NCBI RefSeq assembly: GCF_023955655.1
Contig: NZ_JAMXHT010000015.1
Span: 1 to 34,523 of the forward strand
Direction of reading: 5' to 3'
Source of the DNA: Ralstonia soli
Lineage (GTDB): Bacteria > Pseudomonadota > Gammaproteobacteria > Burkholderiales > Burkholderiaceae
Length of the DNA stretch: 34,523 nt
This document shows, piece after piece, positions 16,108 to 24,499 of this stretch. A program made the translations under genes and the position numbers. The notes beneath the pieces were generated by a model, which saw only the letters and a program-made list of their open reading frames with translations, did not search any database and had not been told where the DNA came from. Position 1 is the first letter of the stretch, and every line of letters begins with the position of its first letter.

Positions 16108-17550
16108 TCATTCCTCCATGGCCTTGCCCATGTCTTCGACGATCTTCTTCGCATCGCCGAACACCATCATGGTCTTGTCCAGGTAGAACAGCTCGTTATC
16201 CAGCCCCGCATAACCGGACGCCATCGAGCGCTTGTTCACGATGATCGTCTTCGCTTTGTAGGCCTCCAGGATCGGCATGCCATAGATCGGACTGCCTTTC
16301 TGCTGGGCTGCGGGGTTCACCACGTCATTGGCGCCAAGCACGATCGCCACGTCGGCCTGGCCGAACTCGCTGTTGATGTCTTCCATCTCGAACACCTGGT
16401 CGTAGGGCACCTCGGCTTCGGCCAGCAGCACATTCATATGGCCGGGCATGCGGCCCGCCACGGGGTGGATGGCGTACTTCACGTTGATGCCTTTGTGCGT
16501 GAGCTTCTCGGCCAGCTCCTTCACTGCGTGCTGGGCGCGGGCAACTGCCAGGCCGTAGCCCGGCACGATCACCACCGTCTCGGCGTTGCCGAGGATGAAG
16601 GCTGCATCGTCCGCGCTGCCGCTCTTGACACTGCGTTGCTGGGCAGTGCCAGCTTGCACATCGCCTGTTTCGCCGCCGAAACCGCCCAGGATCACGTTGA
16701 AGAACGAGCGGTTCATCGCCTTGCACATGATGTAGCTCAGGATCGCGCCCGAGCTGCCAACCAGTGAGCCGGCGATGATCAGCATGCTGTTGTTCAGGCT
16801 GAAGCCGATGCCTGCCGCTGCCCAACCCGAATAGCTGTTGAGCATTGACACGACGACCGGCATGTCGGCTCCACCGATCGGGATGATGATCAGCACGCCC
16901 ATCACGAAGGCCAGGACCAGCATCGCACCGAAGGCCGGCCAGCTTTCCGTGGCCATGAATACGACGCCCAGACCAATGGTCGCCAAACCAAGCACGAGGT
17001 TCAGCAGATGCTGGCCCGCGAACCGCACGGGCGCCCCCTGGAACAGCCGGAACTTGTATCGGCCCGACAGCTTGCCGAAGGCAATGACCGAACCCGAGAA
17101 CGTGATTGCGCCAATCGCCGCACCGAGGAAGAGTTCCAGCCGGTTACCGGTTGGGATGGACGCATCCTTGGCCGCAATGCCGAACGCATATGGCTCGCCC
17201 ACCGCCGCCATGGCAATGAACACCGCCGCAAGCCCGATCATGCTGTGCATGAAGGCCACCAACTCGGGCATCTTGGTCATCTCGACACGGTTGGCCATGA
17301 AGGCACCCACGCCGCCGCCGATCACCAGTCCGAGCAGCACATAGCCGAGGCCGAGCGCATTGCCGTCGGCAAGCTTGAGGATCAATGCGGCAGTGGTGAG
17401 CACGGCAATCGTCATGCCGGCCATGCCGAACCGGTTGCCGCGAATCGACGTGGTCGGATGGCTCAGGCCCTTGAGCGCCTGGATGAACAACACACTGGCC
17501 ACCAGGTACAGCAGGGTCACCACGTCCAGGCTGATGAAATGCAGATTCAC
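16108..17550 (-). CDS. pntB: Proton-translocating NAD(P) transhydrogenase, beta subunit
   Basis: 480 residues from a GTG at 17550. The GTG overlaps the pntAB stop as GTGA; a longer reading to 17796 is only the shadow of pntAB. The N-terminal half holds about eight or nine membrane helices (LHFISLDVVTLLYLVASVLF onward). The C-terminal domain III binds NADP(H): VVIVPGYGLAVARAQHAV, IHPVAGRMPGHMNVLLAEA and ANDVVNPAA. The complex sits in the inner membrane and uses the proton gradient to reduce NADP+ with NADH. Last gene of the aminotransferase-to-pntB operon, where it would supply NADPH for the keto-sugar-acid reductases encoded just upstream. Confidence 0.96.
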   Translation of the reverse strand: MNLHFISLDVVTLLYLVASVLFIQALKGLSHPTTSIRGNRFGMAGMTIAVLTTAALILKLADGNALGLGYVLLGLVIGGGVGAFMANRVEMTKMPELVAFMHSMIGLAAVFIAMAAVGEPYAFGIAAKDASIPTGNRLELFLGAAIGAITFSGSVIAFGKLSGRYKFRLFQGAPVRFAGQHLLNLVLGLATIGLGVVFMATESWPAFGAMLVLAFVMGVLIIIPIGGADMPVVVSMLNSYSGWAAAGIGFSLNNSMLIIAGSLVGSSGAILSYIMCKAMNRSFFNVILGGFGGETGDVQAGTAQQRSVKSGSADDAAFILGNAETVVIVPGYGLAVARAQHAVKELAEKLTHKGINVKYAIHPVAGRMPGHMNVLLAEAEVPYDQVFEMEDINSEFGQADVAIVLGANDVVNPAAQQKGSPIYGMPILEAYKAKTIIVNKRSMASGYAGLDNELFYLDKTMMVFGDAKKIVEDMGKAMEE

Positions 17551-17870
17551 TTGGCACCCCCGCTTGCGACCGCAGGCTTCTTGTCCTTCTTCTTGAACAT
17601 CTCCAGCATCCGGCGCGTAACCAGAAAGCCGCCAAAGACGTTGACCGCTGCTAGCGCCACCGCCAGCACGCCGATGATCTTGCCCGGCACCGTCTCGGTC
17701 AGCGCCGCGGCCAGCATGGCCCCGACGATCACGATGGCGGAAATGGCGTTGGTGACGGCCATCAGCGGCGTGTGCAGCGCCGGCGTGACGTTCCACACGA
17801 CGTGGTAGCCGACATACACGGCCAACACGAACGTGGTGAGACTGACAATGGTGTGCGAGACCACTTCCAT
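17547..17870 (-). CDS. pntAB: NAD(P) transhydrogenase, alpha-2 subunit (membrane part)
   Basis: A 107-residue membrane protein with three helices (VSLTTFVLAVYVGYHVVWNV; LMAVTNAISAIVIVGAMLAA; KIIGVLAVALAAVNVFGGFL) and a charged tail FKKKDKKP. This is the separate membrane segment of the alpha subunit, fused to domain I in E. coli but split in many proteobacteria. It overlaps pntB by 4 nt and follows pntAA by 11 nt, so the three subunits are translated together. Confidence 0.95.
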   Translation of the reverse strand: MEVVSHTIVSLTTFVLAVYVGYHVVWNVTPALHTPLMAVTNAISAIVIVGAMLAAALTETVPGKIIGVLAVALAAVNVFGGFLVTRRMLEMFKKKDKKPAVASGGAK

Positions 17871-17881
17871 GATGTTTCTCC

Positions 17882-19012
17882 TCAGGTTCTCAGTACCGCG
17901 CCGCCCCGGGTCACCAGGCAGGCGGCGACGATGTCGTCGCTTTCATCGATGGCGAGCGCGCCGTCCTTGTCCACGATCAGCTTCAGGAACTCCAGCACGT
18001 TGCGTGCGTACAGGGCCGATGCATCCGCGGCCACGAGGCCGGGCAGGTTGGTCTCGCCCACGATGGACACACCATGCTTGACGACCGTCCTGCCTGCTTC
18101 GGTCAGTGTGCAATTGCCGCTCACACCGTCTGCACTCTTGCCGGCGGCGATGTCGACGATCACTGAGCCCGGCTTCATGGCTTGGACCATCTCTTCGGTA
18201 ACGAGGACGGGCGCAGCCCGGCCCGGGATCAGCGCGGTGGAGATCACGATGTCGGCCTGCGCCACGCGTTTGGCCACTTCCACTTTCTGCCGTGCGAGCC
18301 ATGATGCCGGCATGGGCCGGGCATAGCCGCCCACGCCTTCGGCGGCTTCGCGTTCTTCGTCCGTCTCGCAGGGCACATCGATGAACTTCGCACCCAGCGA
18401 TTCGACCTGCTCCTTGACGGCGGGGCGCACGTCCGTGGCCTCGACCACGGCGCCCAGGCGCTTGGCCGTGGCGATGGCCTGCAAGCCCGCCACCCCTACG
18501 CCCAGGATGACGATGCGTGCGGCCTTCACGGTGCCCGCCGCTGTCATCAGCATCGGAAAGAAACGCTGGTAGCGGTCCGAGGCCATCATGACGGCCTTGT
18601 AGCCCGCGACGTTGGCCTGCGAAGAGAGCACGTCCATGCTCTGTGCCCGCGTGGTGCGTGGTGCGGCTTCCAGCGCGAAGCCGGTCAGGCCAGCTTGCGC
18701 CAGGCGCGTGAGGCTGGCCTTGTCATACGGGTCCAGCATGCCGACCAGCGCAGCGCCCGGCCGCATCTGCGCCAGGCCTTCCGGCGCGGGCTGCCGCACG
18801 GTCAGCACGAGATCGGCGCCGAACGCACCGGCCGCATCGATCATTTCGCAGCCGGCGGCCTCATACGCCTGATCTGGGATCGATGCGCGCCAGCCTGCGC
18901 TCTTCTGCACGCGCAGCACGTGGCCCTGCGCCTTGAGTTTCTTTGCCGTCTCCGGCGTTAGGGCGACACGCGTCTCGCCCTCCGCGGTTTGCAGCGGAAT
19001 GCCTATCAACAT
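17882..19012 (-). CDS. pntAA: Re/Si-specific NAD(P) transhydrogenase, alpha-1 subunit
   Basis: 376 residues, the usual size of the split alpha-1 subunit. The start MLIGIPLQTAEGETRVALTP is the conserved N terminus shared with alanine dehydrogenase. The NAD-binding Rossmann domain has VILGVGVAGLQAIATAKRLG (about 167-186) followed by AVVEATDVRPAVKEQVESLG. Later are VISTALIPGRAAPVLVTEEM and SVIVDIAAGKSADG. It is the cytoplasmic domain I that takes hydride from NADH. It is 68 nt downstream of idnD with no terminator between, so it is read as part of the sugar-acid operon, an unusual genomic home for a transhydrogenase. Confidence 0.96.
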   Translation of the reverse strand: MLIGIPLQTAEGETRVALTPETAKKLKAQGHVLRVQKSAGWRASIPDQAYEAAGCEMIDAAGAFGADLVLTVRQPAPEGLAQMRPGAALVGMLDPYDKASLTRLAQAGLTGFALEAAPRTTRAQSMDVLSSQANVAGYKAVMMASDRYQRFFPMLMTAAGTVKAARIVILGVGVAGLQAIATAKRLGAVVEATDVRPAVKEQVESLGAKFIDVPCETDEEREAAEGVGGYARPMPASWLARQKVEVAKRVAQADIVISTALIPGRAAPVLVTEEMVQAMKPGSVIVDIAAGKSADGVSGNCTLTEAGRTVVKHGVSIVGETNLPGLVAADASALYARNVLEFLKLIVDKDGALAIDESDDIVAACLVTRGGAVLRT

Positions 19013-19080
19013 CTGAGTCTCCAGGGAAATCGGCTCAGGACGTTGGCCGGTGCCGGCGCGTCCTGCTCATGCTCATTGGC

Positions 19081-20115
19081 TCATTGAAAATCCAGCAGGA
19101 CTTTCATCGCTTGTGTCCGATCGCCTGCTAGGGCGAACCCATGAGCCGCATTGCGGTACGGCACGGTGGCGGAAATCAGCGGCTTGACGTCGACCAGTCC
19201 CTTGTTGAGTAGCTCCACGGCCATGGCGAACTCCTCATGGAAGCGGAATGCCCCGCGCAACTCAAGCTCCTTGGCAACGATGGCGTTGATGGGTAGCGTC
19301 AGCTCGCCGCCCAGGCCCACCTGCACGATGATGCCGCGCGGGCGCAGCGCCTCGATGGCGCCACGCAGCGCGCGCTCGTTGCCACTGGCCTCGAACAGCA
19401 CGTCGATCTGTCCCTTGTCGGTGGTGTAGGGCTTGAGACCGTCGGGCTGTTCTGTCATGTTGATGGTCACGTCGGCGCCCACCTTGCGGGCGGCCCGCAG
19501 CGGATACGCACCCATGTCCGTGACGATGATCTCGGCCGCGCCCGCGCGCCGTGCCGCTACGACGATCAAGGCGCCGATGGGCCCGCAGCCCGTCACCAGC
19601 ACACGCTTGCCCAGCAGCGGCCCGGCGCGGCGCACGGCGTGCAGCGCCACCGATAACGGCTCAGCCATCGCGCCCTCCTGATCGCTCACGCTGTCGGCCA
19701 GGCGGTGGGCCTGGCTTTCGTCGATGACGATCTCTCGGCGGAACGCACCCTGAATATGGGGCGTGCGCATCGCGCTGCCGTAGTAGCGCATGTCTAGACA
19801 ATGGTTTTGCAGGCCTTGCTGGCAGTACTCGCACTGGCCGCAGGGCCGGCTCGGGCTGACGGCAATGCGGTCGCCCGTGGCGTGCCGGCGCACCTCTTGG
19901 CCGATTTCTTCAACGCGGCCTGCGATCTCGTGGCCAAGCACCATTGGCTCGGTCACGCGCACGGTGCCGAAGCCGCCGTGGTTGTAGTAATGCAGGTCCG
20001 AGCCGCAGATGCCGCCATAGCGCACATGCACGCGCATCTGGTTCGGCAGCACCTCGGGGGTGACAACGTCTTCAATGCGCAGGTCGTTGGCGGCGTGGAT
20101 GACGAGTGCGTCCAT
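19081..20115 (-). CDS. idnD: L-idonate 5-dehydrogenase-like zinc alcohol dehydrogenase
   Basis: 344 residues with full zinc-dependent MDR features. Catalytic zinc ligands Cys37 (GGICGSDLHYY), His62 and Glu63 (GHE), structural zinc cysteines 92, 95, 98 and 106 (CGQCEYCQQGLQNHC), and the nucleotide-binding site VLVTGCGPIGALIVVAARRA. MDALVIHAANDLRIE at the N terminus and GGICGSDLHYYNHGGFG are typical of L-idonate 5-dehydrogenases, which interconvert L-idonate and 5-keto-D-gluconate. It lies 17 nt after idnO, with gluconokinase next, so the E. coli idn pathway modules are all here. A related sorbitol or threonine-type substrate cannot be excluded. Confidence 0.88.
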   Translation of the reverse strand: MDALVIHAANDLRIEDVVTPEVLPNQMRVHVRYGGICGSDLHYYNHGGFGTVRVTEPMVLGHEIAGRVEEIGQEVRRHATGDRIAVSPSRPCGQCEYCQQGLQNHCLDMRYYGSAMRTPHIQGAFRREIVIDESQAHRLADSVSDQEGAMAEPLSVALHAVRRAGPLLGKRVLVTGCGPIGALIVVAARRAGAAEIIVTDMGAYPLRAARKVGADVTINMTEQPDGLKPYTTDKGQIDVLFEASGNERALRGAIEALRPRGIIVQVGLGGELTLPINAIVAKELELRGAFRFHEEFAMAVELLNKGLVDVKPLISATVPYRNAAHGFALAGDRTQAMKVLLDFQ

Positions 20116-20132
20116 GATGAGGTTCCAATGGG

Positions 20133-20909
20133 TTACAGGGTGGCGGTCACGCCGCCGTCAACGTAGAGGATGTGGCCGTTGACGAAGTCGGAGGCCTTGC
20201 TGGCAAGAAAGATGGCCGCACCGACGAGGTCTTCAACGTCGCCCCAGCGGCGCGATGGTGTGCGACCTACGAGCCACGCGGTGAACTCGGGGTTGTCCAC
20301 CAGCGCCTGGGTCAGCTCCGTCTTGAAATAGCCCGGGCCCAGACCGTTGACCTGGATCCCGTATTGGCCCCAGTCGATCGCCATACCTTTGGTGAGCATC
20401 TTCACAGCGCCCTTGCTTGCGGTGTAGGGCGCAATGCCGGGGCGCCCCAGTTCGCTCTGCACCGAACAGATGTTGATGATCTTGCCGCGCTCGCGCGGGA
20501 TCATGTGGCGGGCCACAGCCTGTCCGACGAGGAAAACGCTGTCGACGTTGGTTTTCATCAGCTCGTGCCACTGCGCTGTCTCAAATTGCTCCAGTGGCGC
20601 GCGACGCTGCATGCCGGCGTTGTTGACCAGGATGTCGATGGCGCCGAGCTCAGCCTCCACCCAAGCCACGCCTTCGGCCACGGCCTGGCTGTCGGTCACA
20701 TCGAAGGCGGCGGTGTGGACGTCGGCACCTTGTGCGCGCAGGCTGTCGGCGGCCCGTGCGAGCTTTTCCTGCCCACGGGCATTCAGGACGACACGGGCGC
20801 CGGCACGAGCCAAGCCGCCGGCCAGTGCAAGCCCGATACCGCTGCTGGCACCGGTGATTAAGGCTGTGCGGCCGGTCAGGTCAAACATGTTCAGATTGGG
20901 ATGCGTCAT
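20133..20909 (-). CDS. idnO: 5-keto-D-gluconate 5-reductase / gluconate 5-dehydrogenase-like SDR
   Basis: 258 residues from ATG at 20909 (an ATG at 20888 is an alternative; the longer ORF reaching 21023 is a shadow of the kinase gene). Motifs: TGASSGIG (19-26), NNAG (96-99), Ser149, YTASK (Tyr162, Lys166), and a C-terminal ILYVDGG. The block ICSVQSELGRPGIAPYTASK and GLGPGYFKTELT are characteristic of gluconate 5-dehydrogenase (IdnO/GNO). It reduces 5-ketogluconate to D-gluconate, normally with NADPH, which fits the transhydrogenase downstream. Its start lies inside the end of the gluconokinase gene (29-nt overlap). Confidence 0.9.
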   Translation of the reverse strand: MTHPNLNMFDLTGRTALITGASSGIGLALAGGLARAGARVVLNARGQEKLARAADSLRAQGADVHTAAFDVTDSQAVAEGVAWVEAELGAIDILVNNAGMQRRAPLEQFETAQWHELMKTNVDSVFLVGQAVARHMIPRERGKIINICSVQSELGRPGIAPYTASKGAVKMLTKGMAIDWGQYGIQVNGLGPGYFKTELTQALVDNPEFTAWLVGRTPSRRWGDVEDLVGAAIFLASKASDFVNGHILYVDGGVTATL

Positions 20910-21420
20910 TGTCGTGTCTCGAGGTGTTTTCATCGATCCAGCGCAGCACCTGCTGGACCTGTGTATCGACCGGCAGGTCCGCCGGAATTTGGAGCACATC
21001 CGGCTCGTCCGCCGGCGCTTCAAGGACGGCGAACTGGCTCAGCACCAGGCTGGGCGGAAACATGTGGTCCGTGCGAGAGGCCACCCGTGCAATGGCGTCG
21101 GAGAGCGTGATGTCGACGTATACGATGCGCAGCTGCGGTACGGCGGCTCGCAACTGCTCCCGGTAACTTCGCTTAAGCGCCGAGCAGGCGAGCACGGCGT
21201 GGCCCGGTGCTGAGGCCAGCATGGTGGCGAGCATTGCCAGCCACGGCTCACGGTCGGCGTTCTGCAGTGGGATGCCTTGTCGCATCTTGGCCTGGCTGGC
21301 TTCGGAATGATGGTCGTCGCCTTCAATGCAGTGCGCCCCCAGCGCTTGTGCCACGCGTGCGGCCAGCGTGGATTTTCCGCAGCCGGCCACGCCCATTACC
21401 AGTACCTTGTGGTTCTGCAT
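20881..21420 (-). CDS. gntK: Gluconokinase
   Basis: 179 residues, the normal length of the GntK/IdnK family. P-loop GVAGCGKS (10-17), then CIEGDDHHSEASQAKMRQGI and PLQNADREPWL, the conserved gluconate-binding region, and ACSALKRSYREQLR. It phosphorylates D-gluconate to 6-phosphogluconate, feeding the Entner-Doudoroff or pentose phosphate routes. It overlaps idnO by 29 nt and follows the 2-hydroxyacid dehydrogenase gene by 7 nt. It is the point where the keto-acid reductases of this operon converge. Confidence 0.95.
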   Translation of the reverse strand: MQNHKVLVMGVAGCGKSTLAARVAQALGAHCIEGDDHHSEASQAKMRQGIPLQNADREPWLAMLATMLASAPGHAVLACSALKRSYREQLRAAVPQLRIVYVDITLSDAIARVASRTDHMFPPSLVLSQFAVLEAPADEPDVLQIPADLPVDTQVQQVLRWIDENTSRHDNDASQSEHV

Positions 21421-21427
21421 GGCGGGC

Positions 21428-22423
21428 CTATCGCTGTAGCACCTGGGGGTTGACGGGCGTCGGCGGCTGACCGGCCTGCGGCCCGCAGCCGAGCGCGGCG
21501 ATCAGGTTGTCGACGGTCAGTGCGGCCATGGCCCAGCGCGTATTGACTGACGCGCTGCCGATATGCGGCGTCAGCACGATGTTGTCGAGTGCCAGCAGGT
21601 CCGGATGAATGCGCGGCTCGCCTTCAAACACATCGAGCCCGGCCGCCGCGATGGTGCCCTGGCGCAGCGCCTGCGCCAAGGCTTCGTCGTCGACGATGCC
21701 GCCGCGCGCGATGTTGGTGAGGGTGGCGGTCGGTTTCATCTTCGCCAGTTCGGCGGCGCCGATCGTGTGATGAGCCCCGGGGGAATAGGGCAGCACCAGG
21801 ATGAGGTGATCGCACTCCCGCAGTAGCGTGTCCTTGTCGACGTAACGGGCATGCGCGCGGGCTTCGGTTTCGGCATCCAGCGGCGAGCGGTTGTGGTAGA
21901 GGACCTGCATCTCGAACCCCAGTGCGGCACGCCGGGCAATTGCCTGGCCGATGCGGCCCATGCCGAGAATGCCCAGCGTGGCGCCGTAGATGTCGCCGCC
22001 GAGCATCTGGTTGTAGATGCCCGTCTTCTGCCATTCGCCGCGCCGGACGAAGCGTTCAGATTCCGTGATTCGCCGCGCGGTGGCGAGCATCAGCGCGAAG
22101 CCGAAATCCGCCGTGGTCTGGGTGAGCACGTCGGGCGTGTTGGTCACCACCACGCCCCGCGCAGTGCAGGCGGCCACGTCGACATTGTTGTAGCCCACGC
22201 CCACGTTGCACACCGCCTTGAGCTGGGGGCATGCGTCGAGCAGCGCCGCATCAATGCGCTCGCTGCCCGTGCTCATCACGCCTTGCTTGCCTTGCAGCCG
22301 CTCGATCAGCCCCGACGGGCTCAGGACCGTGTCCGAGGGGTTGTCGGTTACTTCGAAGTACTCGCGCAGTCGGTTGGCAATATCGGGAAACGTGGCCCTG
22401 GTGACAAGAACGGAGGAACGCAT
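21428..22423 (-). CDS. D-isomer-specific 2-hydroxyacid dehydrogenase (GhrB/2-ketogluconate reductase-like)
   Basis: 331 residues from ATG at 22423, chosen for the GGAG 6 nt upstream. GILGMGRIGQAIARRA (GxGxxG at 154-159) binds NAD(P); catalytic Arg240 (NIARGGIVDD), Glu269 (DVFEGEP) and His287 (TPHIGSAS) are intact. The family includes glyoxylate/hydroxypyruvate reductase B and 2-ketogluconate reductase, which makes D-gluconate from 2-keto-D-gluconate. Because gluconokinase follows 7 nt downstream, reduction of 2-ketogluconate (or a related 2-keto sugar acid) is favoured over glyoxylate reduction; this is inference from position. Confidence 0.88.
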   Translation of the reverse strand: MRSSVLVTRATFPDIANRLREYFEVTDNPSDTVLSPSGLIERLQGKQGVMSTGSERIDAALLDACPQLKAVCNVGVGYNNVDVAACTARGVVVTNTPDVLTQTTADFGFALMLATARRITESERFVRRGEWQKTGIYNQMLGGDIYGATLGILGMGRIGQAIARRAALGFEMQVLYHNRSPLDAETEARAHARYVDKDTLLRECDHLILVLPYSPGAHHTIGAAELAKMKPTATLTNIARGGIVDDEALAQALRQGTIAAAGLDVFEGEPRIHPDLLALDNIVLTPHIGSASVNTRWAMAALTVDNLIAALGCGPQAGQPPTPVNPQVLQR

Positions 22424-22480
22424 GCAGGTCTCCAAAGTGGGATTCGGTGGTGTCGCGCAGAAGAGAAGACGCTTGTGGGG

Positions 22481-23155
22481 TCAGTTATTGCAGCGCGCTT
22501 CCAGCGCATCGATGAAGCTGCGATCCCAGCGGTCTTCCTTCATGGCGCGAATCGTCTCGGCTTCGGTGGCGAGTACGGCGCGCGCCTTGTCGATCAGCAG
22601 CGGCACATCGTCGGGCGGGATCGCGAGCAGGCCGTCCTGGTCTCCGACGATGACGTCGCCGGGGTTCACGACCATCCCGCCCACCGACACCGGCACGTTG
22701 ATCTCGCCAGGGCCGTCCTTGTACGGGCCGCGGTGCGTCACGCCGCGCGCGTAGACCGGGAACTCGCGCTCGCGCAGCTCGGCTACGTCGCGCACCGCAC
22801 CGTCGATCACCACGCCGACCACACCGATGCGCGCGGCGTAGTAGGTCAGGATGCCGCCGACCACGGCGTTCTGCAGGTCGCCACCGGCATCGATCACGAG
22901 CACATCGCCGGGCCGGCAGAACTCCAGCGCACGCAGGTAGGTCAGGTTGTCGCCGCCGCGGGAACGTGCTGTGACGGCCGTGCCGGCCATCGTTGTCGCG
23001 ACCGGCTTGTGATAGGGGTGCAGGCTGCCGGTGCCTGTGTTGCGGTGCATGTTGTCGCTGATAGCGGCAACGGGCAGCTCGCGTAGGGCGGCAACCAGCG
23101 TGGCGTCCAGTTGAGGGAAGGACGGGATCTTGCGAATGGCCTTGTAGGTGCTCAT
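22481..23155 (-). CDS. RraA-like / HMG-aldolase-family protein
   Basis: 224 residues with the RraA fold: AAISDNMHRNTGTG at the N terminus, GDVLVIDAGGDLQNAVVGGI (substrate and metal loop, about 84-103), VVGVVIDGAVRDVAEL (Arg and Asp of the aldolase active site) and NPGDVIVGDQDGLLAIPPDD. These residues are those kept in 4-hydroxy-4-methyl-2-oxoglutarate/oxaloacetate aldolases and related class II enzymes, while the true RNase E inhibitor RraA is shorter. A metal-dependent aldolase, decarboxylase or hydratase role on a 2-keto acid is likely. It is 37 nt after the aminotransferase and 57 nt before the hydroxyacid dehydrogenase gene. Its step in the pathway is not known. Confidence 0.85.
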   Translation of the reverse strand: MSTYKAIRKIPSFPQLDATLVAALRELPVAAISDNMHRNTGTGSLHPYHKPVATTMAGTAVTARSRGGDNLTYLRALEFCRPGDVLVIDAGGDLQNAVVGGILTYYAARIGVVGVVIDGAVRDVAELREREFPVYARGVTHRGPYKDGPGEINVPVSVGGMVVNPGDVIVGDQDGLLAIPPDDVPLLIDKARAVLATEAETIRAMKEDRWDRSFIDALEARCNN

Positions 23156-23192
23156 CGATGTCTCGTGTGTCTTAGGACTCAGTGCTTAGTAC

Positions 23193-24401
23193 TCAGGACA
23201 GGGCAAGCACCGCACGCTCGATGCGTTGGCAGCCCTCTTCAAGGGTTTCGAGCGAGGTGGCGATCGACATGCGGAAGTACGGCGACAGGCCATAGGCCGT
23301 ACCGGCGACGACGGCCACGCCCTCGCGCTCGAGCAGGTACATGACGACATCGCCGTCGGTATCGAGCGTCTTGCCGTCGGGCGTGGTCTTGCCGATTAGG
23401 CCAGCGCAGTTCACATAGAGATAGAACGCCCCGTCCGGTGCGTTGCACGAGAGGCCGGGGATTGCATTGATGCGGGCTAGCGTCGCGTCGCGGCGCTGCT
23501 TGTAGATGGCCACGCTCTCGGCAACGAAGCTCTGGTCGCCGTTCAGGGCCGCTGCCGCTGCCGCCTGGCTGACCGAGCAGCAGTTACCGGCCGATTGCGA
23601 GAGGAACGTATCGAGCGCCTGGATCAGGTCGCGCGGGCCGGCTATCCAGCCGATGCGCCAGCCAGTCATGGCGTAGGTCTTGGACACGCCGTTGATGACC
23701 AGCGTGCGCTCGCGCAGTTCGGGCGCTGCATTGAGTAGGTGCGGCGTGCGTTGTGCATCGAAGCGGATGTGCTCGTAGATGTCATCCGTCATGACGACCA
23801 CCTCGGGATGGCGAGCCAGCACGTCGGCAAGCGCCCGGTATTCGGCCAGCGTGTAACTCGCGCCTGTCGGGTTGCTAGGCGAATTGAGTAGCAGCCACCG
23901 GGTACGCGGGGTGATGGCGGCTTCCAGTTGGGCCGCTGTCAGCTTGAACCCCTGCACCTCGGGACAGGGCAGCGTGACGGGCGTGCCGTCGCAGGCAAGC
24001 ACCATGTCGGGGTACGACACCCAATATGGGGCAGGGATCAGCACCTCGTCTCCGGCTTCGAGCGTGACCGCCAGCGCGCTGTAGATCGCGCTCTTCGCGC
24101 CGTTGGTGGCGATGACTTCGTTCAGTGCGTAGTGCAGGTCATTCTCGCGCGCCATCTTGTCGACGATGGCTTGGCGCAGTTCCACTGTGCCCGCCATTAG
24201 CGTGTAGCGTGTCGCGCCTTTTTCGATGGCCTGTGCGGCCGCTTGGCGGATGTGCGCCGGCGTGTCGAAGTCGGGCTCGCCGACCACGAGGTTCACGATG
24301 GACTTGCCCTGGCGGCGCAATTCGTTCGCACGATCGGCGGCGGACGTGCTTGGCGATGGCTTGATGCGGCGGACGCGGGCGGCAATGCGGGACGTGGTCA
24401 C
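23193..24401 (-). CDS. Class I PLP-dependent aminotransferase (aspartate aminotransferase-like)
   Basis: 402 residues from a GTG at 24401, chosen because AAGGA lies about 6 nt upstream and this gives the family length; the longer frame to 24554 runs through the promoter. Key residues: GEPDFDTP (41-48), NSPSNPTGASY (Asn177 region), DDIYEHIRFD, PLP-binding Lys241 (NGVSKTYAMTGWRIGW), and a C-terminal YFRMSIAT. It belongs to the subgroup I-gamma aspartate/prephenate-type aminotransferases. First gene of the operon and preceded by the shared operator, so it should handle an amine derived from the operon substrate. Divergent from the Nac/Cbl-like LysR gene. Confidence 0.92.
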   Translation of the reverse strand: MTTSRIAARVRRIKPSPSTSAADRANELRRQGKSIVNLVVGEPDFDTPAHIRQAAAQAIEKGATRYTLMAGTVELRQAIVDKMARENDLHYALNEVIATNGAKSAIYSALAVTLEAGDEVLIPAPYWVSYPDMVLACDGTPVTLPCPEVQGFKLTAAQLEAAITPRTRWLLLNSPSNPTGASYTLAEYRALADVLARHPEVVVMTDDIYEHIRFDAQRTPHLLNAAPELRERTLVINGVSKTYAMTGWRIGWIAGPRDLIQALDTFLSQSAGNCCSVSQAAAAAALNGDQSFVAESVAIYKQRRDATLARINAIPGLSCNAPDGAFYLYVNCAGLIGKTTPDGKTLDTDGDVVMYLLEREGVAVVAGTAYGLSPYFRMSIATSLETLEEGCQRIERAVLALS

Positions 24402-24446
24402 GAGGGTCCTTGCTGCGTTGATCGTTGAGGGGAGGTATGGCGCAAC

Positions 24447-24499
24447 CTTAGACGCCGCCGCGAATGAAGACCAAGACGACTCGAGTATGTCTAGATAGG
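24447..24499 (-). promoter_or_regulatory. Promoter and operator 1 of the shared regulon (aminotransferase operon)
   Basis: On the minus strand: CCTATC (24499-24494), 16 nt, GTCTTGG (24477-24471) overlapping the -35 TTGGTC, 16 nt, then the -10 TCTAAG (24452-24447). The leader to the GTG start is about 40 nt. The same spacing recurs at 25534 and 30387. A perfect palindrome ACCTATAGGT (24504-24513) adjoins the upstream half-site on the LysR side. Confidence 0.7.

Noticed and set aside
15834-16244. Plus-strand ORF with a signal-peptide-like start
   Set aside because: It runs antisense into the end of pntB and becomes Arg/Pro/Cys-rich; no homology or good ribosome site.
17551-17796. Longer start for pntB giving a 562-residue protein
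   Set aside because: The extra N-terminal part is Arg/His/Gly-rich shadow of pntAB; the GTG at 17550 overlapping the pntAB stop gives the normal domain layout.
21851-23086. 411-residue plus-strand ORF opposite the hydroxyacid dehydrogenase and RraA-like genes
   Set aside because: Covers two well-supported minus-strand genes and their gap, is His/Arg/Ala-rich and has no family motif.
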